Source of the DNA: Cherax quadricarinatus
Lineage: Eukaryota > Arthropoda > Malacostraca > Decapoda > Parastacidae
Direction of reading: 5' to 3'
DNA length: 64,000 nt
Assembly: GCF_038502225.1 (NCBI RefSeq)
Contig: NC_091293.1
Coordinates: forward strand, 2,864,789-2,928,788
The first letter of the stretch is position 1. The number at the start of each line of letters is the position of its first letter. The notes beneath the pieces were generated by a model. That model saw only the letters and a program-made list of their open reading frames with translations. It did no database searches and had not been told where the DNA came from. Shown here piece by piece: positions 1 through 11,123 of this stretch. Position numbers and translations under genes: made by a program.

Positions 1-1257
1 TGCATATTAGAGACACTACCGGAGAGAGAGGTGAGGATGATCCAACAAGACTGGACCTTGTATTCACCTGGAGTAGTTTGGACATCGATGATATCATGTA
101 TGAAATGCCCCTTGGAGCTAGTGATCATGTGGTTCTGTGCTTTGATTACATAGTTGAGCTGCAAGTGGAGAGAGCAGCAGGAATAGGATGGGAAAAACCA
201 AACTACAGAAGAAGGGACTACACAGGCATGAGGAACTTCCTGCAAGACGTTCATTGGGAGAAAGAACTGGCAAGAAAACCAGTAAAAGAAATGATGGACT
301 ATGTGACAACAAAATGCAAGGAGGCAGAGGAGGTTTGTTCCCAAGGAGAAATGGAAATAATGGGAAGACCAGAACGAGTCCTTGGTTCACCCAAAGGTGT
401 AGGGAGGCAAAAACTAGGTGCACTAGAGGATGGAAAAGGTACAGAAGACAGAGAACTCAGGAAAATAAAGAGATTAGCCGAAGAGCCAGAAGCGAATATG
501 CACAGATAAGAAGGGAGGCTCAGCAACAGTACGAAAATGACATAGCATCGAAAGTCAAGTCTGACCCGAAGCTGTTGTGTAGCCACATTAGGAGGAAAAC
601 AACAGTCAAGGACCAGGTAATTGGGCTGAAGAAGGATGGGAGTTCACAAGAAACAACCAAGAGGTATGTGAGGAGCTCAACATGAGATTTAAAGAAGTAG
701 TTACAGTGGAAACCAGTAGGACTCCAGGAATTCAAAACAGGAAGGTACACCAACAAGTGCTGGATGAGGTACATATAACCAAGGAGGAGGTGAAGAAGCT
801 GCTGTGTGAACTTGACACCTCAAAGACAGTGGGACCAGACAACATCTCTCCGTGGGTCCTTAGTGAGGGAGCAGAGATGCTGTGTGTGCCACTAACAAAG
901 ATCTTCAACACATCCATTGAAACTGGGGAACTACCTGAAGTATGGAAGATGGCAAATGTAGTCCCAATTTTTAAAAACAGAGACAGACACGAGACATTAA
1001 ACTACATACCTGTGTCACTAACGTGTATAGTATGCAAAGTCATAGAGAAGATCATCAGGAGGAGAGTGGTGGAACACCTGGAAAGAAACAAGTGTATAAT
1101 CGACAACCTGCACAGTTTCAAAGAAGGAAAATCCTGTGTCACAAACCTACTGGAGTTTTATGACAAGGTGACAAAAGTAAGACAAGAGAGGGGTGGAGAG
1201 ACTGCATTTTTTTGGACTGCAAGAAGGCCTTCGACACAGTTCCTCACAAGAGGTTAA
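1..1257 (+). pseudogene. LINE copy A ORF2, endonuclease end and RT N-terminal part (broken)
   Basis: Codes for the end of an apurinic-type endonuclease and the start of the reverse transcriptase. The SDH box of the endonuclease (ASDHVVL, near 120-140) is present, followed by the linker (FLQDV, SPWFTQR, RRKTTVKDQV) and RT fingers (VGPDNISPWVL, VVPIF, PVSLTCIVCKVIEKI). The frame changes near 330, where two bases present in copy H are absent, again near 670-690, and near 1190. The piece stops at the TTAA insertion at 1254. It is a remnant, not an expressed gene. Confidence 0.85.
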
Positions 1258-2089
1258 GGGAGGGGCGAGCCTTTTTCCAGTGAAAAATATATTAAAATTG
1301 AAAAATTATGGAAAAAAAATGTTTTCTTACTGAAAAAGAGTGCAAAATTCTGGCAACATTTTGATGTGATCAGCTTGTTTCTATCGTATTTCTAAGCATG
1401 TTTTTCATTAAATGCATTTTTTTTGTTTTGCTGTCAGCAAAAATACATGTTGGCAATTAGGAGTTTTTTTTTCTCCCAAAATTACGATTTTTATGATTTT
1501 TTCATTGTAAATACTCTACATGCCAACTTGTGTGAGGAGAGCAACAGTAAGCCCCTCAGTAGCCGGCAGGCTGTGGAGAAGATAAGAGGGGTGTAGTACG
1601 CTGAACAGTGGCGCACGACTTCCCAGTGTTTCACACACTAAAATAAAAAAAATCTCTTTAATAAGTTATTGACATTCTAATCCATTTTTCTCGTTACATA
1701 TTCATTGGAGTGTCATGATTTTTGCAGACGTTATTGAGGAATGATGGTTCTACAAACACCCAGAGAAGATTTGCCATATTGTGAACAGCTTTTTGTTAAT
1801 GATTTTTTTCTCCTCCAGGTAAAAAAACATAAAAAAAAACTAATTTCAACATTTTTTTATGGAATCTACTGACACTAGAGCATTGTACATCTTCCCAATT
1901 TAATAAAAATTGGGAAGCCCTAGGACCCATAAAATTGTGCAAAAAAGTTTTTTTGCTCTCTTGCTTCAAGGATAACAATCAAAACAAACACAGCCTATAC
2001 GTTTTTTTAAGCTCTTTAATCCAATGTCAAAATCCCATTGATATCTCATCAAAACAAAAAAAAAGTGGTGATAACACTCGCCTCTTTAA
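1258..2089. mobile_element. TTAA-flanked AT-rich insertion, possible non-autonomous DNA transposon
   Basis: About 830 bp interrupt the LINE frame. Uninterrupted copies read straight from AAGAGGTTA into TGCAAAAG. The insertion is bracketed by TTAA at 1254-1257 and 2086-2089, as expected for a target duplication of the piggyBac type. The ends are weakly inverted: GGAGGGGCGAG at the left and, on the opposite strand, AGAGGCGAG at the right. The interior is very AT-rich with long A/T runs and no credible coding region. Classification as a MITE is inference; it could also be another kind of insert whose ends happen to fall at TTAA. Confidence 0.5.
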
Positions 2090-2383
2090 TGCAAAAGTTA
2101 GAGGATCAGGCACACAACAGGAGAGGCACAGCAATGGATCAGAGAATATCTGATGGGGAGGCAACAACAAGTCATGGTACATGACGAGGTGTCAGAGTGG
2201 ACGACTGTGACAAGCGAGGTTCCACAGGGGTCAGTCCTAGGACCTGTGTTGTTTTTGGTATATGTGAATGACATAACGGAAGGGATAGACTCAGAAGTGT
2301 CCTTGTTTGCAGATGATATGAAGTTAATGAGGAAACTCAAATCGGTCGAGGATAAGGCAGGACTACAAAGAGACCTGGACAGG
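2090..2383 (+). pseudogene. LINE copy A RT palm segment
   Basis: Continuation of copy A after the TTAA insertion. It contains the RT palm with [18 protein letters not shown] and the catalytic box LFADD near 2300-2325, then QRDLDR. The frame ends at 2383 where the gypsy element enters; the next residues of the LINE are found at 11124. A short out-of-frame stretch at 2098-2150 indicates an indel around the repaired junction. Confidence 0.85.
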
Positions 2384-2812
2384 TATTACAACCCAGGAGT
2401 CCCAAAGGCCTGTTATCCTGGGTGTAAAGGGAGCAAAATAAACACAGCAGAAAACTTTTGACTTGTATTATCCTTCATCAATTTAGAACAGAAGTATGTA
2501 CACTATATACACTTTGTACAACAATAGGTATTAGCGCACTCCACGGAAAGCAAGGCAGAATAGAAGCCACTAGAGAGCAGACCGTGCTTCAACCAGATCT
2601 AGAATGGGAATGACAAGGGCAGACAGGTGAGTGGTACCCACAACACCTCTGCAATTGCCAAAACCATCTTATTGGCTGGAACCTGGGTACTGATTGAACG
2701 ATGGGGCCCCATCATCAACCCTTAGTACCTGGTTCGCTGGTTGGGGAGATAGCCTTTCAATGAGAGTGTGTACATGCACCAAATAAAGGTTACATACTCT
2801 TTGCATACCACA
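2384..2812 (-). repeat. 3' LTR of the gypsy element
   Basis: About 429 bp that match 10691-11118 closely along their length, with scattered substitutions and small indels. On the minus strand it starts TGTGGTATGC and ends GTTGTAATA. The near identity of the two LTRs implies an insertion that is not very old, although the coding part is already damaged. Confidence 0.9.
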
Positions 2813-3319
2813 CCCCCACCATGAGAGGGCTCAGGATTAGGCTCCCACCTCCCAGTGGTAACCGTGCCGCCATGGCACCATATAATGGGACCACCTTTCC
2901 TCTCAACTATCCAACTCTTAGAGCTCAGCTTTATTCACGACAAAAAGCCAAACCCTAAACTCAGAGCGAGACAGCAGACAGTCGGGCTAGCGTAGGTCCT
3001 AAGTGCGGGAGGACGGTATCCCGCACTCCCTCACTAAAAAAAAAAAACCAGACCAGGGGATAAAAAAAAGAGCTTGAAAGGGGTTACCACAGGTCCCTAA
3101 CACATCCTAACCTAATATATAATTATAATTATGAGTTTTAGACTCTTGATAAAGAGTCTGCCAACTTATTTTCTTTGCCGGCAATGTGTAATATTCTGAG
3201 AGAATAGGGTTTTAGTCATAGACTCCATCTCATGAGCCTTATATTGTGGTTCTTCATGGCTTGGAGATATACTAGAGGGTTGTGATCACTGTAGACAGTG
3301 ACCACCTGCGAAGTCTGGC
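2813..3319 (-). other. Gypsy 3' region, no clear coding sequence
   Basis: About 500 bp between the RNase H remnant and the 3' LTR. I see no convincing frame on either strand. A poly-A run (near 3036-3047) and AT-rich sequence are present. This is probably decayed 3' coding and untranslated sequence of the element. Confidence 0.5.
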
Positions 3320-3726
3320 TCACGTAAATATCGAAGTGCTCCAAAGCCAGTACCAGCGCGGCTGGAACTTCAGTGAGAAGAATGCTACAGGCTGCAACTC
3401 CTCATTCCCGTTTTGCAACAGTACTGCCCCAACCCCAGACTCACAAGCATCAACCTGTAATGAGAAAGGTTTGGAGAAGTCTGGAGACAAAAGAATGGGT
3501 GCAGTATACATTTAATTGGACATTCTGGGGTCCAATTAAAGGGAACTTTGTGACAGGTAAGAGAGGTAAGAGGCGCTGCAATATCTGCAATTTTTTTACA
3601 GAATCTTCTGTAAAATCCTATCATGCCTAGGAAACGTTGAAGAGATTTGCTATCATGTGGAACTGGATAATCTTTAATGACAAGAACTTTAGCAAATTTG
3701 GGAGCAACTTTGCCACTACCTACTTC
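3320..3726 (-). pseudogene. Gypsy RT thumb and RNase H, second part
   Basis: Continuation of the RT beyond the nested LINE. EVGSGKVAPKFAKV follows directly on TFLGH from 6402, then the connection (RFLGMIGFYRRFCKKIADIAAPLTSL) and the start of RNase H ([17 protein letters not shown], with its first catalytic Asp). A frame change near 3500 separates connection and RNase H. After about 3320 no clear coding sequence continues towards the 3' LTR, so RNase H is truncated or too decayed to follow. Confidence 0.85.
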
Positions 3727-3738
3727 ATAACAGACCAC

Positions 3739-6000
3739 ATATGGACCAATATACTAGCCCCCCTTAAATCAGGGATAATCACAGACAGCACTACTGACCA
3801 CTACCCAACCTTCCTCTTAACAAACATTAGTAACCAACCACTCGAATACAACAAAATTTCATTTAGACTCCATGACGAGGCCTCAATGAGGAATTTCACA
3901 GCAGACGTAGAGACTGTTGATTGGCCTACAGAATTCTCCAATGCCAATGGCATTGACGATTGGACAGACATTTTTCTTAACAAAATACTTAGACTATACA
4001 ACAAACATTGTCCTATAAAGACAAAGCAGATCACAAATAAACGGCTTGGTTGCCCATGGCTAACCAGCAGCATTCTGAAATCCATTGATAAGAAACACCA
4101 ATATGAAAAGCAATATAGACAGGGTTTAATACACAAAGATATTCTTAAACAATATTCAACAGTTCTCACCAAATTAATAAAGAAAGCCAAACAACTGTAC
4201 TACTCCAGCAGATTCACTGACACAAAAGGAGATATAAAAAAGACCTGGAAAACACTTTCCCAGATTCTGGGGACCCACAAACTGAAAAAAAACAAGAATA
4301 TTGTTCTAACTAAACCTCATGAAACACCACTGCATCCCACTGATACAGCTAACAAGATAAACGACTTCTTCTCAAACATAGGATCTAAAGCCAGTAAAAT
4401 CCCACATACCAACGCCTGTGCCGGGGACTACCTAGATGGGAATTTTCCAAATTCCTTCTATCTTGTACCAACTAAGCCCACGGAAGTCACCGCGATTATA
4501 AAGTCACTCAAAAATAACACAGGGAATCTGTCTCACGTTCCACCATTATTGTACAAGCGAGCGGCCCATGTCCTTTCGCATGCTATTACATTACTTTTTA
4601 ACAAGCCACTAGAAACTAGCACTTTCCCGACACTACTCAAGGCAGCAAGGGTTACACCAATACATAAAGGTGGTGACCCTACAGATGTAAACAACTATAG
4701 GCCAATTTCAAACTTACTATTGCTATCCAAAATCTTCGAGAAACTCGTGCACAGGAGACGATGTTCATTTACAACGGCACAAAACATACTCAACCCCTGC
4801 CAATTTGGATTCAGGAAAAATAAAAGCACTAATGATGCAATTGTAAAAATGCTAGATCTGCTTTACACAGCATTGGAAAATAAGGAATATCTGCTAGGAA
4901 TTTTTATTGACCTAAGAAAAGCGTTTGACACAGTAGACCACGGCATCCTACTCCACAAACTTGATCACTATGGTATAAGAGGCCATGCGCTTGCATATTT
5001 CAAGTCCTACCTTACTAATAGGTATCAGTATGTCACCATTAAAGGCACAGCCTCATCAATACGGCAACTTGATACTGAAGTTCTGCAGGGAAGTGTCCTT
5101 GGACCCCTGCTCTTCCTCATTTACATTAATGATCTTCCAAATGTATCCCAACACCTAAAACCCATTCTCTTTGCTGACGACACAACTTACATCATCTCCC
5201 ACCCTAATTGTGCCACCCTCAACACCATTGTCAACGAGGAGCTGCTCAAAATTCTGACTTGGATGACAGCCAATAAACTTACACTTAACACTGACAAAAC
5301 CTACTACATTATGTTTGGTAGCAGAGCAGGTGTTGCACAACTTAACATTAAGATCGACAACACTCTAATTATCAGACATAATGAGGGCAAATTCCTAGGT
5401 CTATACTTTGGCAACAACCTAAATTTCAGCACCCATAAACAACACATAACAAAAAAAGTATCCAAAACAGTGGGGATCCTCTCCAAGATACGATATTACG
5501 TGCAACAAACTGCCCTTCTTACACTATACCATTCACTTATATATCCATACCTCACCTATGCTATTTGTGCTTGGGGATCAACTGCAGCAACACACCTAAA
5601 GCCAATAATAACCCAACAAAAAGCCACAGTAAGAATAATCACTAAATGCTATCCATGGCAACACACCCCCCACTCTTCATAGATCTAAACTTACTCCCTG
5701 TTCAGAACATCCACACTTACTACTGTGCAATCTATATCTACAGGACCATAAATTCCAATATTAACCTTGACCTAAAACGATTTCTTGATAGTTGTGACAG
5801 GATCCAAAGGCATAACACCAGGCACAAATATCTCTATGACATTCCCCGTGTCCGACTAAACCTTGACAAAAATTTAATGTGTCAAAGGGCCTAAAATCTG
5901 GAACACCCTACCTGAAAACTCGATAACTGCGGACACATTCATCACTTTCAAAACTACAGTTAGAAAACATCTTATCTCCCTGATACACCCCTTCAACTAA
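3739..6000 (+). pseudogene. ORF2 of nested LINE: endonuclease tail and reverse transcriptase
   Basis: The longest well-preserved RT in the window. After the end of the endonuclease (TDHYPTFLL, the SDH-box equivalent) come the linker and RT fingers (NNYRPISNLLLLSKIFEKLV), FGFRKNKSTNDAI, palm IDLRKAFDTVDH with the first Asp, VLQGSVLGPLLFLIYINDL, FADDTTYI with the catalytic pair, and a LGLYFG thumb region. The main frame is open to 5682. Two frame changes follow, at about 5645-5680 and 5885, before the natural end at 5998-6000 (a GPKIWN-type C-terminus). Apart from these it is nearly intact. The apparent start at 3637 lies in gypsy sequence and is not the element's own. Confidence 0.9.
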
Positions 6001-6399
6001 CTACATGAAAACCACCTGGTGGTTCACACTTACACTTACTCACCCATTGAATATAAACACAGAAATACGAATCTTAATCTTAAAATAATGAATCCTAACT
6101 AGTCATAAGTTTGCCTATGACACACCAATATAGACACTATGTAGTGTGCCAAAACAAAAGCATTCACACTGCTAAACTCACAAACTATAATGTAGTCACT
6201 TAGCCTTAATACCATAATCTCTAATAATTTAAAGTTAAAAATTAATCTAAGTCTGCCCGAAATGCCTAGCCATGCTAGGTGTCCTAGTGGCCCCCTCTGT
6301 AATTAGCATTATAAAACATGTAAACCACACAATATCCAAAACCTGTAAACCCCGCATTGTAATCCTTATAGAGAACAAACTTGACTGATTGATTGATTT
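6001..6399 (+). other. 3' UTR and tail of nested LINE
   Basis: Non-coding, AT-rich, ending in the GATT repeats at 6386-6398. No other feature is seen. Confidence 0.7.
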
Positions 6400-6401
6400 A
6401 T

Positions 6402-7060
6402 GGCCTAGAAAAGTAACAGTGGCCTGGCCAAAGGAAGACTTAGATAAATTAACAGTTAAATGGGAACTCTGAAAGGTCTCAAAGAGAGCCTTAAGTCTAA
6501 ATAGGTGCTGATCTCAAGTATCAAACACCACTACGATATCATCCAGGTGCGCTGCCGTGCCTTCAAGTCCTTTAATAGCCTGATGGATAAGTTTCTGGAA
6601 TGAAGAGGGGGAGTTTTTCATTCCGAAGGGGGTAACTGTATATTGATAATGACCCCCTGGAATTACGAAGGCAGAGATTTCCTTCGCCTTATCCGTCAAA
6701 GGTACCTGATAGTAACCTCTAAGGAGATCTAACTTTGACACAAAAGTAGCCTTACCCACAAAGTCGATTATGTCATCCAGACGAGGAAGAGGGTAAACAT
6801 CTGAGATTGTGACCTCATTCACCTTACGGTAGTCTGTTCACATACGAAACCCTCTATCAGCTTTTTTAACAAGGATGCACGGTGAAGCTCATAGACTAGA
6901 TGACTCCTCCACTAACCCATGCTCTAACAGAAATTCTACCTCCTGCTGAAGTAGCTTCTGCTTTTCAGGATTAGCTCTGTAGGGGAAGAGTTTAATAGGT
7001 TTAGAGTTTCCCACATCTACGTCATGATAACCTAAAGTACGTTTTTTCGGCACATCCAAA
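6402..7060 (-). pseudogene. Gypsy reverse transcriptase, first part
   Basis: Minus-strand RT beginning right after the integrase C-terminus. Visible are the N-terminal region (PEKQKLLQQEVEFLLEHGLV near 6960-6900), ASPCILVKK, TDYRKVNE, YPLPRLDDIID, SKLDLLRGYYQVPL with the first catalytic Asp, TPFGMKNSPSSFQKL, and LDDIVVV where YVDD is expected. Stops are present near 6890 and 6838 and in the piece after 6514. The frame ends at TFLGH where the nested LINE enters at 6399, and resumes at 3726. Confidence 0.9.
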
Positions 7061-7297
7061 AAATATCAGGGTATGACTGTAGAAGCGCAGTTAAACTTGT
7101 TGCTTGAGTTTTAGATAGTCCCACCATTAAAGGGCTAGAGTCCTTAAGGAGGACAGAGTTTGGAAGTTTGACATTAATTTCAGAAATAGAGTGCAAAGAG
7201 TCAGAGTCGTCCTCAGAGGTAGAGGACAGTCATTACTGGGACTTTGTCTGGTGTATGAAAAGATTTTAATTGATAAATGTGGTAAGTTTTATTTTTT

Positions 7298-8387
7298 TCA
7301 GGTCTTGTCAAGGGGAGCTACCACATAATTTACATCAGATAATTTACTTACAATTTGCATAGGTCCCATAAATCTAGCTTTAAAGGTGTGGCCAGGTATA
7401 GATTCCTGCACCAACACCTTGTCTCCTGGATGGAAGGAGCGGAATTTTGCATTTCTGTCATACCTCTGTTTCATCTTATTTTGAGCTGCCTTTAGGTTAG
7501 CCTTGGCTAACTGACGTGCCACCTGCAACCTTGAAGACGGGTTGTAGAGTGTTGAGCTAACGTCTTCTCCCATCCATCCTTCTTTGAGCACCCGAAGAAG
7601 ACCTCGTACATTGTGCCCAAAGATCAGCTCAAACGGACTATACCCGGTAGACTCCTGTAGTTTCTCTTATTGAAAACAGCAACAAAGGTAGTGATTCATC
7701 CCAGTCTGTAGGAAAATGCATACAAAAAGTTCTCATCATGGTTTCTAATGTCTGATGGAATCTTTCCAAGGCGCCTTGGGACTGAGGATGATAGGCAGTG
7801 GATAAGTTGTGGATTATCCCTAACCTAGTTAATGCTTCCCTAAATGTTTTGGCAGTGAAGTTAGTACCTTGATCACTTTGAATAGTTTTAGGAATGCCAA
7901 AACAAGAAATAAATCTGGTTAAAGCCTTGAGAATGGCTTTAGTATTAATACTGCGCATGGGAACTGCTTCAGGGTATCTAGTTACTCTATCCATAATGGT
8001 AAATAAGTACTGATTTCCAGACTTAGACCTAGGTAGTGGACCTACACAATCTATAATTAAATCTGCAAAAGGTTCTCCATCAGCAGGTATAGGTTGGAGA
8101 GGTGCAGGTTTAATGGAATATCCAGGTTTCCCTACTTGCTGACATTCTCGGCAACACCGGATATGATTCTTCACATCCTGCCTTAATTTTGGCAAAAATA
8201 AAATTCTTTTGTCTGACAATTGCCGGCCCTCTATCTCCTCACCAGTCTCAGTGCAGATCAAATAGTCGTTTTTAAGTTTATACTTGACCGGATGATCCGA
8301 AAAGGATTTACCCATGGCTGCCTGAAAAGCGAAATTCAAAGAAGGGTCCTTTTGTTGTTCCTCCCGGAAGGACAGTCCCTCGGGCAT
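7298..8387 (-). pseudogene. Gypsy integrase
   Basis: DDE integrase in two frames. The piece at 8387-7638 has the second half of the HHCC zinc finger (CCRECQQ); the preceding histidines are not where expected, so a short internal deletion is likely. The catalytic core follows: LIIDCVGPLP for the first Asp, QSDQGTNF for the second Asp, and ERFHQTLETM for the Glu. The piece at 7591-7298 has the C-terminal DNA-binding part (KMKQRYDRNAKFRSFHPGD, then a GPY/F-like module). A stop and frame change lie between them, near 7640. Its position before RT is the odd point. Confidence 0.9.
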
Positions 8388-8389
8388 GA

Positions 8390-10232
8390 AAACAGATATC
8401 TGGCAATCCTGCTACCCTGGAATAGGAAGGCTTTATCCGGGTCTGTTCACTTAATTTACGAGGCCCTGGCCAGTTTTCCTCGTAAAACAAATTGGCTATT
8501 CCGAGATCGGAATCGTCCAAGGATAGGTCAGCATTCTCGCCAGACAACCCTTGGGATGTTGCCCGAGTTATGGCCAACACCGGAGAAGAATTAATCATTA
8601 TGGGTTCAGGACATACACTAGCAGTGGTAATGTTATTACCCAGTAATAACATGGCATCTTTCATGGGGGATCCCTCGGATGCACCCATAGTCAAGTATCC
8701 AGTGTAATATTTGCACTGTACATAAATTCTATGCAAGGGGACAGAAAATATCGCTCCTCCGAATGCTTCCAGCAAAACAGAGGATTGCAAGGAGGTGTTC
8801 TTGGAAAGGGGAAGTACTCCCTCTCTTATAAGTGAGCAATATGCTCCAGTATCTCTAAAGGCTCTGACTTCAGTTGTTTTTGAGTCTTCCTGAAGGGAAA
8901 TACGACTCTGACAGTAATAAGGAGCCATCCCTTTCTCTACTTCTCTCGGGGACATGTTACTAGGGATATTAGATATTTTCCCAATGGGTTGGGGTTTGTG
9001 GTGGCAGTTGGGATGGATGTGACCTACTTTATTACAGAGGAAGCAGACAACAGGCTTGCCCTTAACTCCCTGCTGACGTTGCAACTGGTGTCGCTCTGGC
9101 TGGTGTCTCTCTGGATATTGTTGTCGAGTTGCACCATGTTGAGTAGTTTGTCTCTCACCAGGTGGACCATAAGTTGAGTAACGTGGCTCACCAGGTGATT
9201 TAGTTGGCTGACGTAGACGTTCTCCCTCCACCTGGCACTTCATCCTCCAAGGTTGACGATCTCTGCTCTTGCCTGGCTGTTGAGAAGAGAGATGGGACCA
9301 CTCGGACAAGGAGCGGTTAGTTTCAAAGGTATCAGCCAACCTGGCTGCCTCCAATGCAGTGGTTAAGTCACGATCCTGCAGAAAGACTCTAACCTCTGGT
9401 CCCAGACTCCAGCAGGTTGTCAACCAGAATAAGCTGCATGAGATCATCGAAGGTAGCAACACCACTTGCTTTATACCAGCTGGTAAAAGCTTTGGTCTGC
9501 TGTTGCACAAAATCAACCAGGGATTGACCAAGCTGTCGTCTGCCTAATTTAAACAACTTTCTGTACTTAGCTGGGATACATGTATATGCTCCCAAAACTG
9601 TGGTCTTCACTACTTTATAATCGGAAAAAATCAGTGTCATTTACCACTGACGTAAATTCCTGTGCCTTACCAAACAATGTTGTGTGAACCAACGACGCCC
9701 AATGCTGTTCCAGCCACCTCAAGGCTCAAGCCTGATTTTCGAAAGTTTCGAGAAATTGTTCTGGTTCTGCCTCACTGAAGCAGGGAACAAGCTGTACTGC
9801 TTTCTGTAAACTCAAGTCACTTACAACTTGCGAAAACTGCCTTCTTTCTTTTTCCCTATCAAACTCTTTCTTGGCAAATTCCCTCTGTTCCCTAGTCTGC
9901 TCAAGATTAATTTTCGCCAACTCAAGTGCCAATGCAGCTGATTCGCTTTCAGAAAACCCTGTTGCACGAGACTGACGATTTTGCTCCGTTAATGTATCAT
10001 TTTCCTCCTGCGAGAACATCAAGGTTTTATTCTTGGCTCCCGTAGAGGGAGAAGTCTGATGTGCCATCTCCTCTTCCCGAAGTTTGTCGGTGATCAGTGA
10101 ACGTAGTTGCGCAGTTGTGAGAGTGCATTCGTAATCAGTGCCAATGGAACGAGCAATTTGCCAACAACGCTGTAGGGACAATTTAGGCAAGTTAAATAAA
10201 GTATATCCCGACATCGCATGTCTGACATACAA
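8390..10232 (-). pseudogene. Gypsy gag and protease (broken into several frames)
   Basis: Gag and protease region of the gypsy element. The N-terminal gag frame (10232-9726) has a charged helical stretch and a typical gag sentence (CFSEAEPEQFLETFE); the next piece lies at 9640-9389 (YRKLFKLGRRQLGQSLVDFVQQ) and the last at 9531-8390. The last piece holds a CCHC zinc knuckle (CFLCNKVGHIHPNC, near 9030-9080) and, about 80 residues later, the aspartic protease motif RDTGAYCSLI near 8860. The gag lattice would package element RNA and the protease would mature it. Frame changes near 9720 and 9500 make it a pseudogene. It lies directly upstream of integrase. Confidence 0.85.
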
Positions 10233-10690
10233 TGTACAAGTTATTTGCTATGCACAGTACGATTGCAGAATACCCCAACATAACACGTTATTTGCAGAAC
10301 ACGCTTAGCTATGCACAGTACGACTGCAGAATACTTGTACCCAAACGTAACACGTTATTTGCAGGATACGCTTAGCTATGCACAATACAACTGCAGAATA
10401 TGCACATACGCTTCCAAGGTGGATACACAATAGCAAAGCTGACTGCAAAATCTTCACACAAGATTCACCGTAGCGAAGTGAGCACACCGAACAAGCTAGT
10501 AGCGATCTGTTGAATGATCATACAATAGCAAGTCTGACCATAACAAGGCAATTGACATGCAAAGTTTGTAAAGCGTTGGCAAAGCTAATGTAATGCCAGA
10601 CAGCAAGCTACATAATGTTCCTGCTTCCAGCGTCACCCTAGGCTCAAGCCGTGGTCTAAGTCCAGCTCCAGCTCTCGGACAGGCTACCCA
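10233..10690 (-). other. Gypsy leader between 5' LTR and gag
   Basis: Contains imperfect tandem repeats of about 60-70 bp built on TTAGCTATGCACAGTACGA and AACGTAACACGTTATTTGCA (two to three copies, 10240-10410). The putative primer-binding site (TGGGTAGCC on the minus strand) touches the LTR at 10690. No coding sequence is seen. Confidence 0.6.
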
Positions 10691-11118
10691 TATTACAACC
10701 CAGGAGTCCCAAAGGCCTGTTATCCTGAGTGTAAAGGGAGCAAAATAAACACAGAAGAAAACTTCTGCTTGTATTATTTTTCACCAATTTAGAACAGAAG
10801 TATGTACACTATATACACTATGTACAACAATAGGTATTAGTGCACTCCACGGTAAGCAAGGCAGAATAGAAGCCACTAGAGAGCAGACCGTGCTTCAACC
10901 AGCTCTAGAATGGGAATGAAAATGGCAGGTGCGTGGTACCCACAGCACCTCTGCGATTGCCAAAACCATCTTCTCATTGACTGGAACCTGGGTACTGATT
11001 GAACGACGGGGCCCCATCTTCAACCCTTAGTACCTGGTTCACTGGTTGGGGGAGACAGCCTTTCAATGAGGGTGTGTACATGCGCCGAATAAAGGTTACG
11101 TATTCTTTGCATGCCACA
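10691..11118 (-). repeat. 5' LTR of the gypsy element
   Basis: Direct repeat partner of 2384-2812. It is bounded outside by the ACAGG target duplication and inside by the putative primer-binding site. It would carry the promoter of the element; no individual promoter motif is convincing to me. Confidence 0.9.
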
Positions 11119-11123
11119 ACAGG

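Larger units (their letters stand above)
3729..6399 (+). mobile_element. 5'-truncated Jockey-superfamily LINE nested in gypsy RT
   Basis: A 2.67-kb non-LTR element inserted in the opposite orientation into the gypsy RT. The junctions are exact: gypsy sequence stops at 3726-3728 and resumes at 6400, with only AT possibly duplicated. The element starts inside the endonuclease C-terminus, so it is 5' truncated, and ends with a GATT-repeat tail (TTGACTGATTGATTGATT, 6381-6398), typical of LINEs ending in a short microsatellite. It is a different family from copies A-H (AFDTVDHGILLHKLDHYGIRG instead of AFDTVPHKRLVQKLEDQ). Confidence 0.9.
2384..11118 (-). mobile_element. Ty3/gypsy LTR retrotransposon with integrase upstream of RT
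   Basis: A full-length but decayed LTR retrotransposon on the minus strand. Two direct repeats of about 430 bp bound it, and ACAGG occurs at 2379-2383 and 11119-11123 as a 5-bp target duplication inside LINE copy A. Reading on the minus strand the order is gag, zinc knuckle, protease (DTGA), integrase, reverse transcriptase, RNase H. The residues themselves are gypsy-like (YPLPRLDD, GMKNSPSSFQKL), but the integrase-before-RT order is that described for Gmr1-like Ty3/gypsy elements and not for ordinary ones. A 2.67-kb LINE at 3729-6399 splits the RT. After the 5' LTR the minus strand begins TGGGTAGCC, a plausible primer-binding site, and GGTGGGGG precedes the 3' LTR as a short polypurine tract. 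Confidence 0.9.

Noticed and set aside
3320..9531. Reading the gypsy order as two separate partial elements instead of one
   Set aside because: One pair of matching LTRs with a 5-bp duplication encloses everything, and RT follows the integrase C-terminus without a junction.
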